A DNA stretch of 64,000 bases from Pyrus communis (Eukaryota > Streptophyta > Magnoliopsida > Rosales > Rosaceae): NCBI RefSeq assembly GCF_963583255.1, contig NC_084815.1, positions 6,309,724 to 6,373,723 on the forward strand. The letters are read 5' to 3'. Positions 1-11,344 of the stretch are shown in pieces. Each line of letters opens with the position of its first letter. Position 1 is the stretch's first letter. The translations under genes and the position numbers were made by a program. The notes under the pieces are model-generated. The model made no database searches. It worked only from the letters and a program-made list of their open reading frames with translations, and had not been told where the DNA came from.

Positions 1-1106
1 TAATGAATTTATAGTTAATTCAGCTCCAGTTGAACCGCCACAAGTTTATATTATCCAGTTGCTCCATTGATCATCAGGTTGAAGTCAAATGAATGGAGCC
101 TGCAAGTTCAGCATGCCAGCTGAACCCGCAGCCAGTTAAAAAACGGTGTTCACCTCATAAAATATGTAATCTCTACTAATTAATAAAATACTTATTGTCA
201 ACCAAAACTCTATGAAATTACCAGTTTAACCCTCTAATTAAAACATAATATATTTAAGAAATATGGGGCAAAAATGTAATTTCAGACAATCAAATTTTGC
301 TTTTTTTTTTTTTTTCAAAGTCTCACCTATATGTAATCCTAACATATCTCTAATTATAAAAAAAAATAAAAAATAAAAATTTCCCACTCCCACATTCTCT
401 ATCACTCCCTTTCTCTATCTCCTTCTATTTCAAAAACAAAAATAAAAAATTTTCTCACACATTTTGTGCGTGCCCATATGCTAGTATTAAGTAAAGTAAA
501 TAAAAAAAAAAAAGGAGAAGGATTCTTTACCCTTCTAATCTCTCTGCCCTTCCATGCCCTCTTATTTGAACGGTCACGGTTAAGCCACGTCAACATCTTA
601 TATTGATTTTTTTTATAGAGATAATAAGACAAAAAACAATGTGTGAGAGGAGAGGATGGAGGGGAATGAGAATAGGAGGGTAGAGAATCCTCCTCAAAAA
701 AAAAAAAAAATAAATAAATAATGACATTGGATTTATAAAAAAAAAAAGATATCCAGCCATCAATATTCCGTATGCATAGAATCACTCTTAAAATTTAATT
801 CATGCATTTCTATGGATTCAAACTCTAAATTAGATTTTAGCATCATGATTTATAATATTAGTTTTGTAAATAAATTGACTTGAAATTAGGTGTGCTTTTA
901 GTTTTTGGGGTTGATTATTTCAGGTTTTAACAAAGTTAGTTTGTGCATGGTTGATTATTTTAGAATGAGTGGTTTCATGGTGGTTTGGTTTTAGGGTTTA
1001 CGAATGTGTTTTTTTTTTTTTTTTTGAGTTGTGGTAGAGCTTCTAACTTAGGATTTGCTTGGGTCTCGAGTTTGGGCGGAGCACAAAATTCGGGGCTAAA
1101 TCCTAA
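1..1106. other. AT-rich intergenic DNA, no gene seen
   Basis: I see no credible coding region here. Runs of A and T (around 300-315, 360-375, 500-512, 700-715, 1010-1025) make the short open frames low-complexity. GT61 copies 2 and 3 have a membrane-anchor exon and a mini-exon upstream of the large exon. I looked for their counterparts for copy 1 here and did not find them. Confidence 0.6.
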
Positions 1107-1312
1107 GGACTCGTTTGGTAGGTTGATTAGGATAGGTTGTGACCAATTAAAATGGACTTAAGTCCAGTTTCTTGTTTGTTGTGTCAAAATGTGAGATTAA
1201 CATGACTGTACATAATTGATTATGAATCCACAATATAAATTTTGTCTTACAAGTCCTTGCTATTCCAATTTTATTCCTATGCCCAATCTCATCTAGTCCA
1301 CTAAACAAGTCC
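1107..1312. mobile_element. Tourist-like MITE (206 bp) with TAA target duplication
   Basis: The left end (GGACTCGTTTGGTAGG) and the reverse complement of the right end (GGACTTGTTTAGTGGA) form imperfect terminal inverted repeats. TAA occurs directly before (1104-1106) and after (1313-1315) the element. A 3-bp TAA/TTA duplication is typical of PIF/Harbinger-derived Tourist MITEs. There is no coding capacity. The family assignment rests on the target duplication and is inferred. Confidence 0.6.
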
Positions 1313-1694
1313 TAAGTCATAAGCAATTATCTTGATACAAAATATTTTCAAGTTGAAAATGATAGTAAAAAATAATTTAAAAATGAGTAAAACTAATAAT
1401 CATACTAAAGGTCAATAATTTTTTTAATTATGATAAAATAAAGACTACAACAAAAAGAGTTTTAGTTTACAGAATTACTGAACAGAAACTACAATGAATT
1501 GTTTAATCCAGACTGACCTATCCCAAAATATCAAAAATATGAGAAAGTAATTGCCATTTGTAATGACATTAATTAGTATGTAAAACTTGCTTGACTTGGG
1601 TGTATTAGCGTACTTGCTTATTTTCTCACGTGACTCTTCTACCTTTTCCTGTATCTGCAATTACTTTAACTAACTATATATGTTGCGGGTGCAG

Positions 1695-3010
1695 GAACTA
1701 TACTTTGTGATAGGAGCAATTTTCGATCAGATGTTTGAATCCTGAAAGGAAATGTAAGAACACACTCCGGATCCTCTTCCATCTTTGTCTACAGGCCCAG
1801 AGATAAAAGTAATTTCACATTCTATCTTTCGAGCATCGTCGAGGAAAATGAAGAGGAAAACGGGGAATGGCTTCAACACGAAAAGATCAAACCGTATACT
1901 CGGAAATGGGAACCAAGTACCATGGCCACCGTCACTGAATTAGACCTCATTGCAAAGAAAGACGATACTCTAGGGATGCAACATCAGTGTGACGTCCAAC
2001 ATGATGTTCCGGCAGTGTTTTTCTCAACGGCTGGCTATACTGGCAATGCTTATCATGAGTTCAACGACGGGATTATACCACTGTACATTACTTCTCAAGA
2101 ACTGAGAAAGAAGGTTGTGTTTGTCGTTCTTGATTTTCATGACTGGTGGCTTATGAAGTACGGAGACATTCTTTCACAACTCTCGGACTATCCAGTAATA
2201 GATTTCAGTGCAGATACGAGAACTCATTGCTTTCCAGAAGCCATTGTCGGTTTGAGAATTCACGACGAGCTCACTGTGGATCCTTCGCTGATGGAGGGAC
2301 ATAGGAGCATTTTCGACTTTCAATATCTTCTAGACAGGGCGTACAGGCCTCGAATTACAGGTCTAATTAACGAACAAGAAGCAGAAGAGAAACTTTCTGT
2401 TTCTGTGTCTCCTGCATCGGAAGGATCCTTAAAAATCAAGAAAAAACTCCATGAAGCACATCAATTAGAGAGGCCTAAACTGGTGATCGTGTCTAGAAAC
2501 GGATCAAGAGCAATAACCAATGAGGACTTGTTGGTGGAAATGGCTGAGAAAATTGGGTTTGAAGTTGAAGTTCTGAGACCTGATTCGAGGACCGAGTTGG
2601 CAAAGATTTATTGGGTTCTTAATTCGAGTGATATCGTGATAGGGGTTCACGGTGCCGCCATGACACATTTTCTGTTCATGAGACCTGGCTCTGTGTTGAT
2701 CCAAGTGATTCCTCTTGGAACTAGTTGGGCAGCAGAGGCATACTTTGGGGAACCTGCAAGAAAGCTTGATTTAAATTACATCGGCTACAAAATTCTTCCC
2801 ACAGAGAGCTCGTTGTACGACAAGTATGGTAAAGATGATCCTGTTCTTAAAAATCCAGCTAGTGTAACCAAAAAAGGTTGGCAACACACAAAGGAGATTT
2901 ACCTTGAAGGTCAAACTGTGAGACTACACCTCACAAGATTTAAGAAGCAGTTGCTTGGTGCTTATGACTATACCACTGAAAGAATGACTAAGCATTTCGA
3001 ACAACAATAA
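1695..3010 (+). pseudogene. GT61 glycosyltransferase copy 1, 5'-truncated, with a nonsense codon
   Basis: This is the large catalytic exon of a GT61 (DUF563) glycosyltransferase, closely similar to copies 2 and 3 in this window. The exon opens after a CAG acceptor (1692-1694) in the phase used by the other copies. At 1736-1738 the frame has TGA where the other copies have a conserved Cys codon (SDIC). The rest is uninterrupted: from the ATG at 1922, 362 codons keep the GYTGN, RNGSRA and GVHGAAMTHF blocks and the C-terminus. The first two exons (signal-anchor and mini-exon) are not visible in the 1.69 kb upstream. It is therefore most likely a pseudogene. A soluble protein from ATG 1922 would lack about 176 residues and the Golgi anchor. 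It could still be expressed if an unusual upstream exon lies outside the window. An AATAAA follows at 3162. Confidence 0.8.
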
Positions 3011-3541
3011 ACTAGCGTCAATCATTTTGTAAGTTGTAGATTCATACATATGTGGTAAAAATTGGTGAACATGTATAACGTCGAGACATTAAGGATTGAA
3101 GAAGGTACCTTTTAAAAATTTGTATATACCATGAAGTTTGAGGCAACTCTTTATTCGTGTGAATAAATATTTCTTCTGACTTTGTTATTTATTTATACTG
3201 TATTTAAGAGAACCCCCAGCTCTTCAAGGGCTGCAAGGCAATTTCCTCTCCACTGCTCACTGGTGTAAGGCCCTCACTATATGATCGATAAATACCATGT
3301 TTCCTCCATATCCCCCGAACGTCCCTCCCTCCATCAGATGATGACCTCTTAGGGAATAATATTTGGCTATTCACTCATGAGTAGGAACTCTTACTCAAAA
3401 TTCTTCGTGTTCAAATTACAAAGCATTGTGCTTATGATTAGGACCGTTCGTATTATGAATCACTTTGTAAAGATTATCTCTGCAAAAAATGAATTAAAAC
3501 TTAGGTCGATTAGTCAGTCTATTGTAAAAAATATATAGATG
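3011..3541. other. 3' flank of GT61 copy 1 and short repeat remnant
   Basis: A canonical AATAAA at 3162-3167 lies 152 bp past the stop codon and could be the ancestral poly(A) signal. At 3369-3412 there is a palindromic GAGTAGGAAC-type segment, related in inverted orientation to the tandem repeat at 8.02-8.14 kb. No gene is seen. Confidence 0.5.
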
Positions 3542-3905
3542 GTCTGTAATAGTAGCGGAGCCAGAAATCTAGACAAGGAGGCGCTTTTAAGCCATACAAA
3601 AGAAATTAGACAAAATAATTGCCGCAAATGAAGCAGCCCAACACTTGTAGGCCCAAAACCAGCGCGAGCCTAACGCACTCTAAGCCCAGCGTGAGCCCAA
3701 TGCACCCTCGACCCAAGGCCAAGCAAGCCAGACTGCATCGCGCCCACGTGCCTTGCACGTGGCTTGGCCCATTTCCACAGCCCAACCCACTCTCGCTGTC
3801 CACCTAGCGATCACGACTGGTCCAAGACCAGCTCAATCGTCTCGGCTTCAGATTTCTAGATTGACAATTGAACCGGGGGTATTTTCACCCTGATTTTCTG
3901 CAGAT

Positions 3906-4440
3906 TTGACATACCTCGGCTCAACTTTTACACCTAAAGTCTATTGCACTTCTACCACCCATAGAGAAACTTACCATCCAAGCTCTTCCATCCCGCATGG
4001 CGAACAACACATGTCTCAACAAGTCATATATCTGATGAGCGCTCTCGCGCAGCAGACGACCTTGGTGATTAAGCTTTTGCAGCGTACAGAGATGCCGCAT
4101 GCCTTAGACAAGGTGTCTCAAAGCAAGACAAGGGCAGACAATGACCCTCTCCAACAGCGTCCCAAAAGTAGTTTCTCGACCAGCCACGAACCGAGCATTC
4201 TGGCAATGTACACTTTTGCTTAGGCCCCTGGGATATCGTATGCTCTAGTTTTAGTACACGGAGGAGCGTGCACTCCTAGTTAGGCCCACGAACGGGCATA
4301 CATTCACGATTGGGGCCACATTCCGATAATCAACATGGACAACTTTCCATGCGAAGTGTTCATTTGCGGCTAGGTCTGCAAGGAGCATCATCCACCTTAT
4401 ATCGGAGTAGGCAGCACAACGGACAGTGAAAAACAATCAC
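3906..4440 (+). pseudogene. gag remnant of a Ty3/gypsy element
   Basis: The frame from 3906 to 4223 reads ...MSQQVIYLMSALAQQTTLV..., followed by LLQRTEMPHA and LQQRPKSS. This resembles the charged, Gln-rich gag of plant gypsy elements. Downstream in other frames, decayed units of the HSRLGP type recur (near 4262-4330). They look like the repeated Ser-Arg-Leu-Gly-Pro stretches I recall in such gag proteins. Stops and frameshifts prevent a full product. The assignment rests on memory of the family pattern and was not searched. Confidence 0.45.
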
Positions 4441-5324
4441 TCAATCCGGCTCTAGTTCAAACGGCAGTCTACGAGTAACCTGTTCGCTTGCTAAGAATGT
4501 ACCACATGCACCGTAGTCGCAACATAGATGAGCCAAGCATAGGGAATAACAGCCTAGACCAAGAGGTGGCAACCAAAAGGTCTGTTGCCCCAATAAAGGT
4601 AAATTTAAGATGAAGTTGAGAGGTTCTTGACTAAATGATTGCACGATTTCTAGCGCGACAAAGTTACTGACGATGCGCTTTAATTAACAAGTTCGAGCAA
4701 ACGGAACCATCCCATATACACCCACGGATACAAAGATTACTTTTGTTCCAAAAAACGTAACAACTCAGCTTAATGGCACACCGGGGACAGGTTTCGTTCT
4801 CATCACTCTAGAATATTCAATGCTGAAGCAGCACATCGCCAGTAGCCAAGCACCATAGACCTAGTGATCCAATTTCTTATGATGCACATAACCTGGTCCA
4901 AGCCAGCCCTAGCTCTGGGCTCACAATCATGCTTACCTGCTATGCGACTCATAACCGTGCCTATTATGTACCACGGTTCCTAGCTGTGCCGAAACCTACT
5001 CCGAGACTCCCGACCACCCTTGATCTGTCACCACGGCTCTCAGCCGTGCCGATCTTACCTTGTTGTTCCTCACTAAGCTAACTTTTGCTCAACAGCTCCC
5101 AACTAAGCCTCAGAAGAGCACATGAGGAAACATCTAAGGATAAAGCAATACTAAAAGAACGTCTGGGAGTAGCTCACTGCGTTCCTCACTTACACCCCTA
5201 TACGGGTTCCACAAGCAGTTTAAAGTCTCAAGCAGATTTTCAACAAGACGTCACAGGCTGAAGATTATTTCAATTGTTCAGCAGTCCATCTTTCCTCAAC
5301 TGCACTCACAACAACGACTTTCAT

Positions 5325-5510
5325 GCTCTCCAGTGCGAGAAGGTAAACTAATTTCTTTACACCCATTTAAGTAAGCTTTCTAGTGCAAGAGGGTAAACTA
5401 ATTGCTCTCTAGTGCGAGAGGGTAAACTAATTCCCCGACATCTATTTGGGTACACTCTCTAGTGCGAAAGGATAAACTAACTCTCCAACACCCATCTGGG
5501 TCTATTATTC
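5325..5510 (+). repeat. Short interspersed tandem repeat in the gypsy relic
   Basis: Four imperfect copies of a motif like AGTGCGAGAGGGTAAACTAA occur near 5330, 5380, 5410 and 5460. They are spaced by variable text such as CACCCATTTAAG and CACCCATCTGGG. The block lies in the non-coding 3' internal part of the retroelement relic. Confidence 0.65.
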
Positions 5511-8009
5511 AACGGAGTAAGGCAAACTGCCCATGAATTTCTGCACAACTACTCATTTTGATGTGATTAGTTAACGATTTTCATATTCCACATATCTTTA
5601 TCATGTTGTGATGCAAGCCACATAGCTTAAATGATCGAATACTCGAAGACCTGCTAAGTAGCAAATGGTCAGGGGCAGCAGGCGATGAAGAACTCAACAG
5701 CTCGATGCTAAGAAGCTAAACTCACGACCATAGTGACTACATGGGATCGTTAGCTTTTTTTTTCAAAGTAACGTGCCCAACCGACAGTTTTATGGCTAAA
5801 AGTTTTGCAAAACGCTTCAAGCAAGCAAAGTTTCAAGAAAAACGAATGATAAACTTATAAGATTGAAGAAAGCAGTTTATTAAATTTCTAGCAAATTGAT
5901 AAACTTATAAGAAGGTCGCCAAAATCCGACATAAACTAAATAAAGCAGACTACTTATTAAGCAGCTTGGATGACCTTGGGCTCTCCAGCAGCCATCTTGC
6001 CATCAGCAGCTACTTCGCACTCTCCGACATTTCATCTTCAGAGGCTCCGATCTTGGCAACTCTATCCTCTATTGCTCCATCTATGGCAGCTAAGAAATCA
6101 AACTTAAGCAATTTCCTCCTTCTTGGCAAGTAGCACAGACGTGGCAGCAGCAGAAGAAACATGTTTTAACGCCTCTTTAACAGCCAAATCCACTTTTCCA
6201 AGTGACGAACTTTCCTTCCCTACTTTTCGTAATGGCGAGTCTTTCAAAAGCCGATCCAGACTTAGCTACAATTTGATACTTCACTCCATCTCCTGACCCA
6301 GACCTGGAAATAACTCAATGTCAAGCTTTCCAGAGGCAGCCGAAGGATTTCTTCTGAACTGAAAATGCAGTAAGCAAGCTAACATACCAACACTGCGCCC
6401 TAACGCCTTAAGACGAAGCCTCAGCTGCACAGTTTCTTTTGGAGCAGCCAAGCCAAGCAGACCAAATCGTGGCCCATGCCATGCTACTTCCTCGGCCCAT
6501 GTTGAGCCTGCCTTTGGCTCCAATCATACCAAGCAGCCGAAGCCGTGGCACTTGCCGCACCACCTCCTCACCCCATTCCGAGCCAACTCTTGGCCCTACC
6601 AGCTGACGTGCTGCACCACCCGACGGTTGCCTCACGGCATCACTACCCAAGAAAAAGACAAAGAAAATTAAGTTTTTTCTTACCTTGGTCGAAGAAGACA
6701 AAGAAATTATTGGAAGATAGTTCTTTACACGAGTAGGCAAAAGAGAATGCTAGGGGAGGGGGAACAAATATTCTCTAACTTTTTCTTTTTGTTGTAAGGA
6801 TAAATAATTGCCTTTCGAAGTTGACATAATCCCCTACTTAAGATAGGCTTAAAGAGGCTTTGGTGGCAATTTATTTCCCTTTCCTAGAAGAATCTCATTC
6901 CAAGTCAAAGTGGGAGTCTGCATCAAATTAGGAAACGATCTTATGTTTCCCTAAGCAGTTGGAGATCTATACACCTACTGCCTTTTCTTGCGAGCAACCT
7001 AACAGGTGTAGAGGCATTCGTGGAGCCAAAAATAATTCAAAAAATTATGGAGGCGATAGGTGCACTTTTGGTTTAAAATATGAGATTACCCTCGAGTCAT
7101 ACCGGAATTCCCACGAGCATGCAATGGACAATAAATCAAGGACAAGTCAAAGGTGATCAATATGGAATATTTCATATTTCTCTCATCACTCCTCATCAAT
7201 CCCTTATTGATTTTACTCAAAAGGTAACTCCCAAAACTTCCTATTCAATTTAGGAATAGTTACCATGTTAATTGTAAGATATTATTTCACATAATATCTT
7301 GCAATTATTCACTTAATACACCATATATGGCTGACCACTCTCTACCAAAAGGGTCAGCCACCCTCCTATAAATACCCCTCTCATCCCACTAAAATACTAA
7401 GTCATTTGTTACCCACAAACTCCTAAATACATTATTTTCATAATTATAACTTTGGCATTGGAGATTCTTCAGTCAAAACCCCCCATTCATCATGGGCGCG
7501 TGAGGCTTTTGGCCTTAATTGAAAGTGTTATTATTTTGCAGATGCATTTTTTGTCAAAGGAATAGATAGCGGAAATTTGCATCCACATTAGTTTTTATAG
7601 AAAGGAAATTAGAACAACAAAAAAGGGAGCTTGGTTATATGGTTAAAAAGAAGACAAAAATCTGAATGATGTGGCATACACCAGCAAGTCTCGACCCCAG
7701 GAACATTTGGAATAAAAACCCATTAACCAATGAGCCACATGCTCATTATTGTAAAAGCTTGTAGATAATAAATATAAAATGATAAATTCCAGGATAGGCC
7801 CAGCTTATGCTAACCTCTATATGGCTCTGTCACTAGTCCGTAATGCTTTTAACAATGTTGTTCAACTTTTTTTATACAATTTGATGACTAAACGACCTTA
7901 GTTTTAATTGATTTTTTTTTTTTTTTTTTTGCAAATGTGACCTTTATATAGTGATTTATAATATGAACAGTTTTTATCATAAACACAGAGTTCTATAAAT
8001 AGGCGACAA

Positions 8010-8140
8010 ACAATTTTGAGTAGGAACTTCTACTCATCCGTTGAGTAGCCAAGTCCTACTCATCTATAAATGGGCGATGAATAATTTTGAGTAGGAACTT
8101 CTACTCATCCGTTGAGTAGCCAAGTCCTGATGACCCAAAT
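8010..8140. repeat. Tandem duplication, 71-bp period
   Basis: A segment containing TTTTGAGTAGGAACTTCTAC and ATCCGTTGAGTAGCCAAGTC occurs twice, starting near 8016 and again 71 bp later. The unit contains a short palindrome (GAGTAG/CTACTC). A related inverted segment lies at 3369-3412. It is probably MITE-derived. Confidence 0.65.
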
Positions 8141-8309
8141 TCAAAAGTACTACTTCCAAAAAATTCTGCAAGTATCCCCATAAACACAAGCTTTTTCTTA
8201 TACTTTTTTTTCTAATTTATTTTTCTAAGTATGCATAATTGTTTTGAGAGTAACCAAATACGCATATATAATTAACATGTGACAGAAGTACCAGAAAGAG
8301 AGATAACAT

Positions 8310-8479
8310 GCCTCATAGGCCTCTGAGATCTTGAATTTGGCTTCTACTTCCTTCTCGTTAGGAGGATTTTAGTCACTAGTCAAGGTGTCATTTCATGGTC
8401 AGCCTCTTATATGCCTTCTTTAGATTGTCTTCCATAACATTTTTGTTTACCTTCAATACTTCATAATAATCCACCCCAT
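8310..8479 (-). pseudogene. DnaJ (HSP40) J-domain fragment, broken
   Basis: On the minus strand the text reads GVDYYEVLKVNKNVMEDNLK then KAYKRLTMK. This is helix I, the loop and helix II of a J domain, as in type-B DnaJ co-chaperones that stimulate Hsp70 ATPase. The expected Trp after TMK is TGA. The HPD region is frameshifted, and a later stretch (NEKEVEAKF, ISEAYEA) returns in another frame. The probable initiator ATG (8477-8479) is out of frame with the domain by one base, as if one G of the ATGGGGG run was lost. There is no C-terminal client-binding region, so it is a dead gene fragment. Confidence 0.7.
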
Positions 8480-8499
8480 CTTCTTGAAATACTATTATT

Positions 8500-10158
8500 A
8501 TAGCTTTATTAAAGAATATAATAAAAGTGAAATACTCACCTTGATGCTCACTCTGCTTTAGAGGTATCAACACATATAAAGCATAATCTAATAAACCAGA
8601 GAGGTTTATGAGCGGGAAATAGGGAATGTTGGTGTGCTTACTTCGTATTCAAACAATCCAAACTGTCTACTTTTCAAATTTTGGTTCATAGATAATCCTT
8701 GCTAAATATTGGTTAAATCGAAAATGATTGTGTGACCAAGGAAATTGATTAATACTGAAATTTGTTGATGAGAATCAAATAGCTAAATAGTTTCATAATG
8801 AATTAATTTTTTCACAAGGATGATCTATGAATCGATTTTTAAAAATTAGACTATTTGGATCAATTCTAAAACGATGCGGAGTGAGCCCACAAGACACATC
8901 CTGGCTTTCAATTATATAAGAGCATAATTGAATAAAACTGCTTGACTTGGGATCGTGGTTGTGTCTAACATACAATAAACTTGACGAAATTGATTACTTT
9001 ATGATGCGTGGAACACCACAACATGTCGTGCTACTATTGATCATGGTATAGCATGACATTTACATGAGGTTGTTGTAATAGAGCCTTCTTTGAAAACCAT
9101 AGTTGACAAGTTTTGTGTTTACAATCTATACTTACAAGCTCTTCTACAAAGGACGATTAGTGAATATAGAAGTTCCATGATCCCAAATCAACCAGTTTGG
9201 AGATTCGATTATTTCAAAGCCACGACATTCGTAAACCGGAAATCAAGTGTAGAGCTAAAAGATACACCTGAATATAGTGGGGGTGCCAGCATGAAGTCAT
9301 TGATTGTCCTTGATCTAAACAACTTCAAAAACCTCATGTATATTTGTTTGTATAATGTATTTGATCCCTATAAATAGTCAAGGAAAACTAAATTACAACC
9401 TCATTCTCCTACTTCTTCAATTTTCTTTTATCATATTTTTCATTTTCTCTCTTCTTATGTGCGACTCTATTGTGTGTACTATGTGCATGATGAAATAATT
9501 TAGTTCACAAGCCTTGGCAATCTTTAGCATTACTCCACATTATCCTGTATCCATCCTCAACACGCCTCTAGAAATAATAATAGTCGTCAGCATATTTTGG
9601 CATAAGTTTTCAGCATTTGTTGGCAGCCATTGGCAGGTGCCTATCAGGTGCTCCACAAAATGGCCTAATGAAGTTTTTTTGTTGATATTATGACCCCAAT
9701 TTAAAAATCATGGCACTACCAATGCCTGAATGGTTTGATATATACTTGACATGGTATATACAGTTACATGTTATGGTCATGGAAGTTGGATAAATATCGT
9801 TTGTTGTCGAAATATGTACATGGTCTTTTACACTTGCAAAAAATGGTTTAGTTTTACCCAAAAGAAACATTAAGAATTGTTCAATCGTTTTTTCTTTTTC
9901 TATGCCGTCAGGAAATTCTAAAACAACGGAACCAACTGGTTTCACACTAGGGAACAACATTTGGAGCAATAACCCCAACAGTTTGGAAGATATCTTGAGA
10001 AAAGGTTTTAGCACCGGTGTATCCTATATGTACTCTGGTTTATTCGAAGTATCTGACCCTACTATCATTATGCCTTTGAAATGTTACTTGCTTTAACTCT
10101 ATTTGTGACTTTTTCTCTTATGTTGGACTCTCTATCTTCTTGGGTAGATAATTGATCA
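8500..10158. other. No recognisable gene
   Basis: AT-rich sequence with only short, unconvincing open frames. A TATAAATAG motif near 9370 in a pyrimidine-rich context could be part of an old LTR, but I could not find paired ends. The minus-strand frame at 9688-10014 has no domain I recognise. Confidence 0.4.
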
Positions 10159-10556
10159 TCTTCAAATCCCAGGGCTCAACTTGGACAACCGATGGAAACT
10201 ACCAAGCTGGAGTATGGTAGGTGTAAAGGGAATTTTCGGTGGAGTAGTAAAATGCGTAGAGATCAGAAAGAACACCAATGGTAAAAGTGATATGTTGGGC
10301 CGACACTGAGACTGAGAGATGAAAGCTATGGGTGAAAATGGGATTAGATGCTTTAGTAGCCCTAGCCATAAATGATGGTTACTAGGCGCCCTGCGTATCA
10401 GCCCATGCAGTGTTGTAGCTAACGCATTAAGTATCATGCCTGGGGAGTATGTTCGCAAGAATAAAACTCAAATGAATTGACAAAGGCTCGCACAAGCGGT
10501 GAAACTTGTGGTTTAATTCGATGCAAAGCGAAGAACCTTACCAAAGCTACATATGC
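10159..10556 (+). pseudogene. Plastid-type 16S rRNA fragment in nuclear DNA (NUPT)
   Basis: About 400 bp matches the central part of bacterial/plastid 16S rRNA in the sense orientation. Landmarks in order: CAAATCCCAGGGCTCAAC, GAAACTACCAAGCTGGAGTA, AAATGCGTAGAGATC, GGGATTAGAT, GATGG-TACTAGGCGC, CAGTG-TGTAGCTAACGC, CCTGGGGAGTA-GTTCGCAAG, GCACAAGCGGTG, GGTTTAATTCGATGCAAAGC, GAAGAACCTTACC. The GCGAAGAACC text fits plastid rather than plant mitochondrial rRNA, as I remember them. Many substitutions and small indels show that it is an old nuclear copy, not a functional rRNA. Flanks are not recognisably plastid, so only this piece remains. Confidence 0.85.
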
Positions 10557-11087
10557 AATTTTGCAACCGTAAAGATTGCGATTTTCATAAATTTGAAAAG
10601 GAATTCAATACCATTTGAAGTAAAATTTTCCTGTACTCATGATCGTAGTTTTCATTGGATGTATGTAACAATATTTCCTTGAACTAATGTTGATAGGTTT
10701 AACAATTTTCATTGCATACTCATTATCTGCACACCATTGTATGATTTTGTCTCTTAATTCTCTTTTATTTAGAGATTTTAACTAATCAACAATGATATAA
10801 TGATGATATAATAAACATTGATCAAATCACTTATGCAACCAAATGTCAAAATATGCTTATTTTAGCTAATTGCCTTTTTATTTATTCAAACAAGCGGTCA
10901 CAAACAATCATAGGTGTTTAAAACTTTAAAGGGTGGAAAAAAAACATCTGTGCAAAAATCACTTCAGGAAAAAGCAACCATTGTCGATTAAATCTGAAGT
11001 AAGATTTTTTTTTTCCCCTAATTAGGAGCCTTGTGAGGGCATGAAGGTAACTTTATTGATTAAAAACAATATTTGTTTCAAAAATGC
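10557..11087. other. Intergenic, no gene seen
   Basis: AT-rich DNA between the 16S fragment and the copia element. No domain, repeat pair or RNA gene was recognised. Confidence 0.5.
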
Positions 11088-11092
11088 AAAGC

Positions 11093-11344
11093 TGTTGTGG
11101 CCTATTTTATCTGATAGGGGAAGGGGGCCGGTGGCAGACAGAGAGAAAATAGAGAGAAATGTGTTTGTAGAGTTGTGTAGAGGAATGTGTGTTATTCCCC
11201 TTACGCAGTGCCTTTATTTATAGTAATAAGAGAGATAAGAAATCCTTCTCCTCCAAGGAATACAAGTCCTAATAGGAAAGAATAACTAAAATCAAATCTA
11301 ATCTAGGATTTACAAAATCATACTTAAATAAGAAGTTTACAACA
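11093..11344 (-). repeat. 3' LTR of copia A
   Basis: The LTR runs TGTTGTGG...TTACAACA on the plus strand and pairs with 17547-17799 over its full length with scattered differences. It contains TATTTATAGTA near 11214, which on the minus strand is a TATA-like TATAAATA, and an AG-rich segment. It is flanked outside by AAAGC. Confidence 0.88.

Larger units (their letters stand above)
3620..7565 (+). mobile_element. Degenerate Ty3/gypsy retrotransposon relic (gag remnant, 3' region, LTR-like end)
   Basis: From left to right there is a gag-like coding remnant (about 3.93-4.7 kb), non-coding internal sequence, a short tandem-repeat block (5.33-5.51 kb), and an LTR-like end. That end has a TATA-like TATAAATA at 7367-7374 in a pyrimidine-rich context. 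No protease, reverse transcriptase or integrase is recognisable, so it is a deletion derivative or a large non-autonomous element. No second LTR was found, so the exact boundaries are uncertain. Confidence 0.55.
3550..7835. mobile_element. hAT-like non-autonomous element, filled by a gypsy relic
   Basis: The left end (TAGTAGCGGAGCCAGAAAT) and the inverted right end (TAGTGACAGAGCCATATAG) resemble the CAGTGGCGGAGCCA-type termini of plant hAT elements. The 8 bp before it (GTCTGTAA, 3542-3549) recur after it as GTCCGTAA (7836-7843), with one mismatch; 8-bp duplications are diagnostic of hAT. The outer hAT sequence is short: about 70 bp on the left and 270 bp on the right. The interior is Ty3/gypsy-derived, so the retroelement inserted after the hAT element. 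No transposase is seen. Confidence 0.6.

Noticed and set aside
402..785. 127-codon minus-strand frame near the left edge
   Set aside because: It is made of homopolymer-rich translation (Phe and Lys runs) with no domain and no conserved features.
5325..5510. CRISPR-like spaced repeats
   Set aside because: The repeats are imperfect with irregular, related spacers, and lie inside a plant retroelement.
6408..6740. Overlapping open frames on both strands at 6.28-6.74 kb
   Set aside because: They fall in the non-coding 3' region of the gypsy relic, and GC-richer DNA there lengthens chance frames.
10162..10458. 98-codon minus-strand frame
   Set aside because: It is antisense to the plastid 16S rRNA fragment and not a protein gene.
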